DNA of 7,213 nucleotides, from positions 1-7,213 of the forward strand of contig DAOWCB010000069.1 in NCBI GenBank assembly GCA_030633795.1. The letters run 5' to 3'. The translations under genes and the position numbers were made by a program. Source of the stretch: Candidatus Aminicenantota bacterium. GTDB taxonomy: Bacteria > Acidobacteriota > Aminicenantia > Aminicenantales > Aminicenantaceae. The notes beneath the pieces were generated by a model that did not search any database, was not told the origin of the DNA, and saw nothing but the letters and a program-made list of their open reading frames with translations. Positions 1 through 6,906 of this stretch are shown here, in pieces. How positions within the stretch are numbered: the first letter of the stretch is position 1; each line of letters starts with the position of its first letter.

Positions 1-2
1 GA

Positions 3-1637
3 GGCCCGAGCAACAGCCGGGATTACAACGGCATTTTTAACGATCACTGGTGTAAGTTCCACAGCGGCGATGGGTTCTACACGGCGGTGGATCCCACCGA
101 TTGGACCACAATCTATACAGAAAGCCAAGGGGGAAGGATTCGGCGAACCCATGCTCTGTTTCGGCAGAAATCAACGGGAATCACACCCAACCGAATCAAC
201 ACGCTGAACTGGGAAGATGTCGTTCCCAAGCAGACAGATCCCAGTCATCCTGTGGTACGGATGAATTGGAATACACCGTTTGTCCTTTCCCATCACAATC
301 CGCACACTTTGTATTACGGGGCCAATTTTCTTTTCAAGAGTGTCGACCGGGGAGATCACTGGCAGATCATCAGTACTGATCTTTCCACGAATGACCCGAA
401 AAAAACACTCAGGGACAGCGGCGGCCTGACCAGAGATGTCACGGGCGCAGAGGTTCACTGCACCCTTATAACCATCTCTGAATCCCCTCTCGTGCCCGGA
501 TTGATCTGGGTGGGGACCGACGATGGGAATGTGCAGTTGACCTTGGATGATGGGGTGACATGGACCAATGTCAGGCAGAATATCCCCGATGTCCGGGAAA
601 CCCTCTGGGTCAGCCGGGTGGAAGCCTCCCATTTCGACAAAGCAGTCTGCTACGTGACATTTGATGGCCACCGGAGTGATGATTTCCGTCCCTATCTTTA
701 CAAAACCGAAGATTTTGGCCGGACGTGGGAAAATATTGCCAACAACTTACCGGATGAGCACAGCGTTTATGTCATCAGGGAGGATATGAAGAACAAAAAC
801 CTGTTGTTTGTGGGCACTGAATTTGGTGTGTTCGCATCCGTCAATGGCGGCAAATCCTGGACACAGCTGAAAAATGGGATACCAACGGTTGCCGCACATG
901 ATCTTTTGATACATCCTAGAGCTGCTGATTTGATCGCAGGAACACATGGTCGAGGCGTGTATATCTTGGATGACATCACGCCTTTGCAGCAGTTTACCGA
1001 AGAGGTGTCTGGGAAAGATGCCCACCTGTTCGAAAATCCTGTGGCAACCAAATGGCAGGGCATAAGCAGAGGAGCGACACGGGGTCACAAACTGTTCGTC
1101 GGGCGAAATCCCCTATCCATGTCTCAGGTCGAACCGTCCAATTCGCCGACGCCCATCCAAAATACTGCTTCGATAAATTATTATCTCAAATCAAAACTCC
1201 CGGAAAAAGCTATGGTTAAAATAAGCAACCTGGACCAAACGCTGACAAGGGATATATTGCTGGATGACACCCCAGGTATCGGCAGGTACAGATGGGATAT
1301 GCGGTTCGAGCCGACCGAACAGCAGAAAAAAAACTTTGTGAAGCGGCTAGAAAATGTTTTTGTTGAATTGCAAAAACAAGTCGAAGGGAAACAAAAAGAA
1401 CGCCTGAATCAGCTGCAGCAAGAATTTCAGAAGGCTAAAACCACAGATGGATACAACAAGATTGTACGCACAGTTATGCAAGAATTCAGGAGTTACGCCA
1501 GAGGTCGAGCCTTTTTTGTGCGTCCCTTGCAAGGACAAGAGGTTGGGGCGGGAATATATACGCTGAAAATGAATCTTAACGGGGAGAGTTATTCAGGCCT
1601 TATCGTCATCCGAGATGATCCTATGTTGACGAATTAG
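3..1637 (+). CDS. C-terminal part of a BNR/Asp-box beta-propeller (VPS10/sortilin-like, 'glycosyl hydrolase-like') protein; 5' end outside window
   Basis: The frame is open from base 3 to the TAG at 1635-1637 (544 residues seen). The GTG at 87 is unlikely to be the start, because the residues before it (GGDG-like SGDGFYTAVDP) already read as part of the family. Four Asp-box-like motifs are visible: SVDRGDHW (near 342-362), LDDGVTW (near 543-563), TEDFGRTW (near 705-728) and SVNGGKSW (near 837-860); they mark propeller blades. The last blade ends in GTHGRGVYILDD (near 940-975), typical of this family. Next comes a beta-rich FlgD/Ig-like segment (near 1174-1310), a Gln/Lys-rich probable coiled coil (near 1320-1480) and a final beta strand pair ending in VIRDDP. 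Full-length relatives are usually about 1000 residues, secreted, and called glycosyl hydrolases without a proven activity; I see no catalytic signature. It reads into a gene with its own promoter, so co-transcription is possible but not required. Confidence 0.88.
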   Translation, partial: GPSNSRDYNGIFNDHWCKFHSGDGFYTAVDPTDWTTIYTESQGGRIRRTHALFRQKSTGITPNRINTLNWEDVVPKQTDPSHPVVRMNWNTPFVLSHHNPHTLYYGANFLFKSVDRGDHWQIISTDLSTNDPKKTLRDSGGLTRDVTGAEVHCTLITISESPLVPGLIWVGTDDGNVQLTLDDGVTWTNVRQNIPDVRETLWVSRVEASHFDKAVCYVTFDGHRSDDFRPYLYKTEDFGRTWENIANNLPDEHSVYVIREDMKNKNLLFVGTEFGVFASVNGGKSWTQLKNGIPTVAAHDLLIHPRAADLIAGTHGRGVYILDDITPLQQFTEEVSGKDAHLFENPVATKWQGISRGATRGHKLFVGRNPLSMSQVEPSNSPTPIQNTASINYYLKSKLPEKAMVKISNLDQTLTRDILLDDTPGIGRYRWDMRFEPTEQQKKNFVKRLENVFVELQKQVEGKQKERLNQLQQEFQKAKTTDGYNKIVRTVMQEFRSYARGRAFFVRPLQGQEVGAGIYTLKMNLNGESYSGLIVIRDDPMLTN

Positions 1638-1641
1638 GGTT

Positions 1642-1670
1642 TTGACTTTGATCCGATTGTTTGCTATTTT
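1642..1670 (+). promoter_or_regulatory. sigma70-type promoter for the VWFA-related gene
   Basis: TTGACT at 1642-1647 and TATTTT at 1665-1670 are separated by exactly 17 bp, and TG at 1662-1663 makes an extended -10 (TGCTATTTT). It lies wholly in the short gap after the upstream stop codon. The expected transcription start, near 1677, falls on the ribosome binding site, so the leader would be only about 12 nt. Confidence 0.7.
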
Positions 1671-1676
1671 TTTAAC

Positions 1677-1683
1677 AAAGAGG
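1677..1683 (+). promoter_or_regulatory. ribosome binding site that supports a TTG start
   Basis: AAAGAGG at 1677-1683 sits 5 nt before the TTG at 1689. The nearby ATG at 1684 is followed after one codon by TGA, and the next in-frame ATG (1722) would cut the signal peptide, so TTG is the best start. Confidence 0.6.
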
Positions 1684-1688
1684 ATGGA

Positions 1689-2918
1689 TTGAAACGATTT
1701 TTTCTCGGTTGCTGTTTTTCAATGTTCAGCCTGTGCATCTTTTCCCAGCAGGTGGCTGAACAGGTGGTTGTTATCAACATCGAAGTTCCGGTTCGAGTTT
1801 TCCAGAACGGGAATTTTGTCGATAACCTAACCATCGATGACTTTGAAATATTGGAAGAAGGCATTCCCCAGAGGATCCAAGCGGTTTATCTCATAAAAAA
1901 AAGGACGGTCGAAAGAAGCGAAGAAAAGAAAAGATTTGTCCCCTCCACCGACAGAACCTTTTTTCTCTTTTTTGAGATCTCTGAGTACACCTCTGAAATC
2001 GGAGATGCCATAGATTATTTTCATGAAAATGTTCTGGTTCCGGTCGGTAACCTGATAATCGTCACGCCGATGAACACCTACAAGTTGAGAAACCAAGTTT
2101 TGGAGGAGCAGTCTAAAAAGGAGCTCTCAAGACAGCTTAAAGAGCTTTTGAGAAAAGAATCGTTGATGGGGAATGCTGAATATCGTGGAGCAGTCCAGGA
2201 TCTTATCGGATTGGCGAAGTCGTTGGCAGCAAGTTCCCCCGATGGACCTGGTAACAATGCTGCGCAGTTGGATGAATACACCCTTTCCGGTTATGGACGC
2301 ATGCCTGTTGAAAAAAAACTGATGAAATATCTGAATACTCTGGAGAGGATTAGAAAGCTCAGGCGCGTGAACCAGAAGAAGCTTTTGGATTTTGCGAAGG
2401 TCCTGAAAAATAATACCGGGCAAAAATATGTTTTTTTGGTCTACCAGAGAGAGTACATCCCTCAAATAGAGCCAAGCATTTTGAACAGGTATGTGGCCCA
2501 GTACCAAGATAAGCCCCATGTTCTCCAGGGTTTATACAGCATGTCTCACACATCTCGCAGAGATATTTCTTTTAATGTGGACCTCGTTAAACAGGCCTAT
2601 GCCGATTCTTCCATCTCGATTCATTTTTTGTTTTTGACTTCAGCCATCAAGCATGTGCAGGGGGTGTATTTTCAAGAGCGTTCCGAGGACATTTTTGGCG
2701 CTTTTCGGGAGATGGCAGATGCAACCGGAGGATTTGTGGACTCCTCCGCTAATCCGGCATCATCCTTCAAACGAGCCGTTGAGGCTTCTGAGAATTATTA
2801 CCTGCTGTATTATTCTCCCGATGATTATCAGAAAGATGGCCGGTTTAAAGAAATAAAAGTAAGAGTGAAAGAAAAAGATTTTAAGGTGCTTCACCGCATG
2901 GGATATTTTTCCAACTGA
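1689..2918 (+). CDS. secreted VWFA-related protein of the acidobacterial type
   Basis: 409 residues. Residues 1-19 form a signal peptide (KR, hydrophobic stretch, likely cut at IFS/QQ). Residues 25-70 match the N-terminal module of VWFA-related acidobacterial proteins: a beta strand (INIEVPVRVF), a turn (NGNFVDNLT), then DDFEILEEGIPQRI. Residues 90-130 are where the first VWA strand and metal site should be, but the strand ends in FFEISEY instead of DxSxS, so the metal site looks degenerate. Residues 134-240 are helical and charged. The C-terminal part has the family hallmarks FREMADATGG (339-348), ENYYLLYYSP (368-377) and DGRFKEIKVRV (383-393). The protein probably acts in the periplasm or outside the cell; its partner is unknown. 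It has its own promoter and an SD next to a TTG start. It ends 10 bp from the convergent M14 peptidase gene. Family assignment is firm; function is not known. Confidence 0.87.
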   Translation: MKRFFLGCCFSMFSLCIFSQQVAEQVVVINIEVPVRVFQNGNFVDNLTIDDFEILEEGIPQRIQAVYLIKKRTVERSEEKKRFVPSTDRTFFLFFEISEYTSEIGDAIDYFHENVLVPVGNLIIVTPMNTYKLRNQVLEEQSKKELSRQLKELLRKESLMGNAEYRGAVQDLIGLAKSLAASSPDGPGNNAAQLDEYTLSGYGRMPVEKKLMKYLNTLERIRKLRRVNQKKLLDFAKVLKNNTGQKYVFLVYQREYIPQIEPSILNRYVAQYQDKPHVLQGLYSMSHTSRRDISFNVDLVKQAYADSSISIHFLFLTSAIKHVQGVYFQERSEDIFGAFREMADATGGFVDSSANPASSFKRAVEASENYYLLYYSPDDYQKDGRFKEIKVRVKEKDFKVLHRMGYFSN

Positions 2919-2928
2919 TACCTTTCAC

Positions 2929-5700
2929 TCACTTCAGACGGACAACTTTGGCAGGCCCATGGTACAGGCCATTGAACAAGAGTTTAAACGTGCCGTGAGG
3001 CTGACCGCGAAATACGATTTCTGGACCATACATGACAAGTTTTCCCTTGCCGACAGTCGCTTCGATCAGGACGATGCCTCCTTCCAAGTAGTGCTGTCCC
3101 CAGGCCCAACCGCTCCTCAACGGGGTGTCGCTGTCGAACCAGGCTATCGGGCGAGCTCCTTTGAGTTGGGCTTCGGGCTTAAGTCTAAAAACGGGACTTC
3201 GGTTGAATACCACATCTGCCGTGTCACCCATCCCGTAAGTTAGGGGATGGCTGGTGTCGAGCCGGACCTGAAGGAGGGAGCCGGGAACAAAAATCTGTCC
3301 TCTCGAGAGGGGCTTCTCGGTTCCGTCCTGTGTTTTTTCGACAAGGGCGTTTTTGATCGGGAGGCCAGCATGAAAACCCAAGCTCGTTGAGCTTCCGATG
3401 GTCAGAACGGTTCCCCCTTCTTTCAGGAAACGAAGAAGCTGAGGCACTGTTTTATCGACAGTAATGTTTCCCAACCGGTTGCGGTACTCAGCGGGAACAT
3501 CTTCTGGGTTCATTGGGGCGGATCGGCCGTAGCGTTGACCGGTTTGAATGCTTTGTCCGGGGATGGCTCCGCTGACAAACACCAGGACATCGAATTTTTT
3601 TGCAAGATTGTCAGAGTTGAAAGAATTGGGATAAACGACTTCGAACGGGAATTCGAACTGCTCGAACAGCCATCTTACCCATCCAGATGACATCGATCCT
3701 CCGTAGCGATCCCAAAGGCCGATGCGGAGCGGCTTCAGGCAGAATGCTTCGCCCACTGGCTTGCGTGGTGTCCCTTCGAATTTCAGTCCCAGTTCATCTG
3801 ATAACATTTCCAATTGTTTTGCGGTTGAAGGCTTTTTCGGAATGTATATCGATCCTGCGGCATAGGTTTTCCCGTTGGCCTCGAAGGGCTGTTTCAACCA
3901 ATAGACCTCTTCCTTGTTTCCCAAAAGCCTGTTCGTGGCGATAGAAGCATCGTTTACCCTATGGTCCAGCAGGAATCCAACAGCCCTATCTGTATTGGTT
4001 ATATTTCCCGCCGGAGTTTGTGCAAGATCCACAATTTTTTCGAAAGGACCATCGAATCCTTCCAGGATCCTGTCAAACTGAATCCCCATCTGGAAGGCAA
4101 GAGTCCAGCCTGCCATGTCGTATGTGGGCCTTGGAGGTTCTCCAGGGCAGGGGATGTCGTCGGGATAGTTTTGGGGCTCGAACATGGAAAGAATATGGGG
4201 GCGAAAAGCTTGCGCGCATTTTATGACGTAGGAACCGGCTAGGTAGGATTTTCCGGCGACCTCGAAATCCCGGCTGGCTTGATGTACGATGATCCCGTTT
4301 TTTATAAGTGTGTTGACGAATTTAGTGGCGGTTAAAAAGTCGGGCTGTTTGGCCGGAAGGATGTATCCTCTTGGATCACGCGTGGCGGGATCGTGGATCA
4401 TTTCATAATATTTGACTGGGAATCCTCGGGACCGGCCTGATCCTTCCATTTTGGCTTGATCAGCCTCGATTTTATCTTTCAGAGCGAGGATGTTATTGGG
4501 AACGATGGTCCAGTGATCCCGATTGCCCCTTTCGATGGATCTTTTTCCCATGCGATAGATATTGAGCAAAAATTCTTCGCGGTGTTTGGAAGCGAAATCA
4601 AGGATGGCTCGGTCAGCCGTGATGGAATATTCCAAGGATTGACGAAAATGCCACTTTTGGGGGGCCACGGGATAAGGGTAATCGCTGTTGGGGAGATGTT
4701 TATCTGGGATGAAAGGAATTTCCATCGGAGTAGGATTTCCGATCGTCTCGGTTAGTATCCCTATCATGTTATGGAAGTACACGGTTGTCCTCAATCCGCC
4801 GTTCCACCAGATGGAATATCCTGCTCCCGACCGCATCGTGGCTCCAGGTTTTTCTTCTTGGACGAATCGTGTGTGCATAGCAGCTCCCAGCAGTTGAATT
4901 TGGACCGGGATCAATGGATCATAACTATAATTGAAAGGGTCTCTGAAAGGCGGAGCAAACAGGACGCATCCCGATGGCCCTGTTTGGTGATGATTGTACA
5001 CGATTTGGGGGAACCATTCCCTGTACAGTATGCGGTTCAGAGCTTCGGTTTCAACCTGAGTCGACATGTAAAAATCCCTGTTGTTGTCATGGCCGATATA
5101 TTTATGGTACAGCCTGGGAAGTCCTCTTGTGGAGCGTTTGGTAGGCTCCGGTTCGCGCATATACCAGTCACCAACGAGCTCCATGCCATCAGGATTGGAG
5201 CAGATGGCCAGGAGGATGACGTTGTCGAGGATCCGCAAGGTCTCTGTATCATTTCTGCTGACCATCTGATAAACAAGCTCGATCAACTGCTGGGCTCCCA
5301 AATCTTCGGTTCCATGAAGCCCACCAGCGATCCACACGACTGCCTTGCCCTCTTTTGATAGTTCCATTGCTTGTGTGTCGTTCAGGCCTTCAGCAAGGGC
5401 CATCCGCTTAGCGATTTCCTTATATCGGTCGATGCGAGGGTGGTTTTCAGGGGATGTTATGATGGCCATGTACATCGGCCTTCCCTCTGCTGTTTTTCCG
5501 ATTTCTACCAAGGACATGCGGTCGCTTTCCTGAGCTAGTTTTTTCCAATAATCGGATAATTGGGTGTAAGAAGCCAGAAAATAATCCTCTCCGGCATCAT
5601 GGCCCATTGCTTCTTTTGGAGGGGTGATTTTGTCTTGTGCTATAAGCTGCGGCGAAAATAAAAAAAAGCCCAGTAAAATAAGGATAAGTGTTTTTTTCAT
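2929..5700 (-). CDS. secreted M14-family zinc carboxypeptidase with C-terminal GATase-like domain
   Basis: 923 residues from the chosen ATG; an ATG two codons earlier (5706) is only 2 nt from the AGGAG, too close, whereas 5700 is 8 nt away. Signal peptide 1-21, cut at LIA/QDK. Peptidase domain about 40-390: HGTE (H129, E132, zinc ligands), NPDG (169-172), NNRDF (N207 and R208, binding the substrate carboxylate), NHHQTG (H237/H238, third zinc ligand) and TETIG (E318, catalytic Glu). All key M14 residues are present, so it should be active, removing or trimming residues from peptides outside the cytoplasm. Residues about 470-620 hold two copies of an F-E-x-x-G-K-x-Y-x-A-G-S motif. Residues about 656-895 (RIGLWDRYGGSMSSGW..., LLRFLKEGGTVLTIGSS) resemble a class I glutamine-amidotransferase fold, with no evident catalytic triad. 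Such ~900-aa secreted M14 proteins are common in Acidobacteriota relatives. Single gene with its own promoter; the exact substrate is unknown. Confidence 0.93.
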   Translation of the reverse strand: MKKTLILILLGFFLFSPQLIAQDKITPPKEAMGHDAGEDYFLASYTQLSDYWKKLAQESDRMSLVEIGKTAEGRPMYMAIITSPENHPRIDRYKEIAKRMALAEGLNDTQAMELSKEGKAVVWIAGGLHGTEDLGAQQLIELVYQMVSRNDTETLRILDNVILLAICSNPDGMELVGDWYMREPEPTKRSTRGLPRLYHKYIGHDNNRDFYMSTQVETEALNRILYREWFPQIVYNHHQTGPSGCVLFAPPFRDPFNYSYDPLIPVQIQLLGAAMHTRFVQEEKPGATMRSGAGYSIWWNGGLRTTVYFHNMIGILTETIGNPTPMEIPFIPDKHLPNSDYPYPVAPQKWHFRQSLEYSITADRAILDFASKHREEFLLNIYRMGKRSIERGNRDHWTIVPNNILALKDKIEADQAKMEGSGRSRGFPVKYYEMIHDPATRDPRGYILPAKQPDFLTATKFVNTLIKNGIIVHQASRDFEVAGKSYLAGSYVIKCAQAFRPHILSMFEPQNYPDDIPCPGEPPRPTYDMAGWTLAFQMGIQFDRILEGFDGPFEKIVDLAQTPAGNITNTDRAVGFLLDHRVNDASIATNRLLGNKEEVYWLKQPFEANGKTYAAGSIYIPKKPSTAKQLEMLSDELGLKFEGTPRKPVGEAFCLKPLRIGLWDRYGGSMSSGWVRWLFEQFEFPFEVVYPNSFNSDNLAKKFDVLVFVSGAIPGQSIQTGQRYGRSAPMNPEDVPAEYRNRLGNITVDKTVPQLLRFLKEGGTVLTIGSSTSLGFHAGLPIKNALVEKTQDGTEKPLSRGQIFVPGSLLQVRLDTSHPLTYGMGDTADVVFNRSPVFRLKPEAQLKGARPIAWFDSDTPLRSGWAWGQHYLEGGIVLIEATVGKGKLVMYGPEIVFRGQPHGTFKLLFNGLYHGPAKVVRLK

Positions 5701-5708
5701 GCGCATGT

Positions 5709-5713
5709 CTCCT
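5709..5713 (-). promoter_or_regulatory. ribosome binding site of the M14 peptidase gene
   Basis: On the minus strand the sequence reads GAGAGGAGAC before ATGCGCATG. AGGAG (5713-5709) is 2 nt from the first ATG and 8 nt from the second, so the second (5700, giving MKKTLILILL) is preferred. Confidence 0.6.
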
Positions 5714-5744
5714 CTCTAATTCTCGGGTAAAAACGTTACGAAAT

Positions 5745-5773
5745 TTTATATCAGACTCATCATACGAAGTCAA
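5745..5773 (-). promoter_or_regulatory. sigma70-type promoter of the M14 peptidase gene
   Basis: Minus strand TTGACT (5773-5768), 17-bp spacer, TATAAA (5750-5745). Expected transcription start near 5738, giving a leader of about 38 nt. The -35 hexamer is identical to that of the VWFA gene promoter. The insertion element begins about 10 bp upstream of the -35, so the core promoter is intact but anything further upstream has been replaced. Confidence 0.7.
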
Positions 5774-5783
5774 AAAGGAAGAT
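5766..5783. repeat. left half of the interrupted target hairpin
   Basis: GAAGTC (5766-5771) and AAGGAAGAT (5775-5783) are the 5' half of a palindrome whose other half lies beyond the insertion element, at 7104-7137. Joining base 5783 to base 7104 gives an 11-bp stem (AAGGAA, bulged G, ATAAG against CTTAT, TTCCTT) with a CATC loop, and an outer 6-bp stem GAAGTC/GACTTC. Read on the minus strand the stem is followed by TTTTT, so it may have been an intrinsic terminator of a gene to the right. Confidence 0.65.
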
Positions 5784-5786
5784 AAC

Positions 5787-5802
5787 ATGATGATTTGATG
5801 CA
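5787..5802 (+). repeat. left subterminal inverted repeat of the IS
   Basis: ATGATGATTTGATGCA. It is the reverse complement of 7086-7101 except for one base (G/A at position 11). It begins 3 bp inside the inferred left junction and contains the -35 of the transposase promoter. Confidence 0.88.
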
Positions 5803-5823
5803 CCTCCGCTGGGTGTTTATTTT
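5795..5823 (+). promoter_or_regulatory. probable transposase promoter, -35 in the left inverted repeat
   Basis: TTGATG (5795-5800) and TATTTT (5818-5823) are 17 bp apart; the -10 is the same hexamer as in the promoter at 1642-1670. Expected transcription start is near 5830, about 40 nt before the start codon. The -35 is imperfect, so the promoter may be weak, which is usual for transposase genes. Confidence 0.5.
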
Positions 5824-5866
5824 GTGATAAATTACCCAGTGAGTAAAAACTAACTAAAGGAGGTGC
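5800..5866 (+). promoter_or_regulatory. inverted repeat able to sequester the transposase SD
   Basis: GCACCTCC (5800-5807) is the exact complement of GGAGGTGC (5859-5866), which contains the transposase ribosome binding site AAAGGAGGTG. Between them a second hairpin is possible: CTGGGT-g-TTTAT (5809-5820) against ATAAA-tt-ACCCAG (5827-5839), loop TTTGTG. Only RNAs that start upstream of 5800 contain both arms of the outer stem. Confidence 0.6.
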
Positions 5867-5870
5867 CTAA

Positions 5871-6905
5871 ATGAATTATATGGGCATTGATCATCACAAG
5901 CAATACGCACATCTAACTTTGGTGGACGAGGAGGGTAAAAAGCTCAAGTCTGGCAGAGTGGAGAACCACCGGATTGAGGTCGAGGAATTTCTCGATGGGA
6001 TTGATGGAGAGGTAATGGGGGTGGTGGAGGCTGGTCGGTCGAGTTATACGATGGTAGATATGATGAAAGAGATAGGGGTGACTATGAAAGTGGCTCATCC
6101 TAAGGAGTTGAGAGCGATAGCGGCGGCAAAGATCAAGACAGACAAGCGGAGCTCGGAGATACTGGCGCATTTGCTGCGGACGGATTTAATTCCTGAGGTT
6201 TATCAGCGTAGTGAAGAGAACCGTTTGGCGCAGCGGGTATTACGGCAGAGAGTCTTTTATGTCAGGGAGAGGACACGGTTAAAGAATCGGATTAGAGCCC
6301 TTCTTATCCAACAGAGGGAAGAAGTTCAAGGAGAACTAGGTGGTGTTAAAAACATCTTTAGTGAGAAGGGAAGAGAGGTATTGAAAGGGCTTTGTCTTGC
6401 TCAGCATGACAAGGTATTATTGCAGAGTTTATTAAAAACGTATAAGCACTATATGGTCCGAATCAGCGAATCCGACGGTCTTATTCGTAAGCTTTTCGGT
6501 AAACTGAGGATGTCTCGATTGATAAGCACTGTACCTGGGTTTGGGATGTTTTTTTCTGTGTTAGTTGCGACAGAGATCGCAGATATAAGGAGATTTTCCA
6601 CAGTGGGGAGTCTTCACAATTATGCTGGAGTTATTCCATCTACCTTTAGTTCCGGGCAGCGCAGCTACCATGGAAGGATTATCAAAGATGGGAATCAGTG
6701 GCTGAGATGGGCTGCCGTGGAGGCGGTATGGCCGGCGATACGTGCTGATTTTGACCTTCGGCTACATTATGAGCGATTCAAAAAGAAAAAGAAGAGCAAT
6801 GTGGCTAAAGTGGCCACGGCTAGGCGTCTTCTGGCAATCATCTATCAGATGCTCAAAGAAGACCGTGCATATATAGTCTATAAAAAAGAATGGATGGATA
6901 AATAA
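5871..6905 (+). CDS. IS110-family (IS1111-type) RNA-guided DEDD/serine transposase
   Basis: 344 residues, within the family's usual 320-420. It starts at an ATG 7 nt after GGAGG. The N-terminal RuvC-like DEDD domain shows GIDHHK (D7), VVEAG (E53) and KTDKRSSEILAHLLR (D91). A coiled helical region follows (about 112-215). The C-terminal Tnp domain has STVPGFG (219-225), the FSTVGSLHNYAGVIPS stretch (242-257), FSSGQR (259-264, holding the candidate catalytic Ser260/Ser261), GRIIKDGNQWLR (268-279), then a Lys-rich tail. These proteins recombine a circular IS intermediate with a target, guided by a structured RNA made by the element. The family motif is usually KTDxxDA; here the fourth acidic position is Ser94, which could mean a variant or a dead enzyme. 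The gene is divergent from the M14 peptidase gene and is directly followed by the RNA region. The identification is secure; activity is uncertain. Confidence 0.95.
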   Translation: MNYMGIDHHKQYAHLTLVDEEGKKLKSGRVENHRIEVEEFLDGIDGEVMGVVEAGRSSYTMVDMMKEIGVTMKVAHPKELRAIAAAKIKTDKRSSEILAHLLRTDLIPEVYQRSEENRLAQRVLRQRVFYVRERTRLKNRIRALLIQQREEVQGELGGVKNIFSEKGREVLKGLCLAQHDKVLLQSLLKTYKHYMVRISESDGLIRKLFGKLRMSRLISTVPGFGMFFSVLVATEIADIRRFSTVGSLHNYAGVIPSTFSSGQRSYHGRIIKDGNQWLRWAAVEAVWPAIRADFDLRLHYERFKKKKKSNVAKVATARRLLAIIYQMLKEDRAYIVYKKEWMDK

Positions 6906-6906
6906 C

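Noticed and set aside
171..671. 166-codon minus-strand open frame under the propeller gene
   Set aside because: Shadow of the Asp-box coding frame; no SD and no recognisable protein.
2919..2928. Bidirectional terminator between the convergent genes
   Set aside because: Only 10 bp separate the stop codons and no hairpin with T runs was seen there.
4771..5358. 195-codon plus-strand open frame inside the M14 gene
   Set aside because: It is antisense to a strongly conserved coding region holding the zinc-site motifs, and its translation is not recognisable.
5786..5870. Bridge RNA located upstream of the transposase, as in the IS110 group proper
   Set aside because: Only 85 bp lie between the left junction and the start codon, mostly taken by the promoter and the SD-sequestering repeat, and no guide matches to the flanks are seen there.
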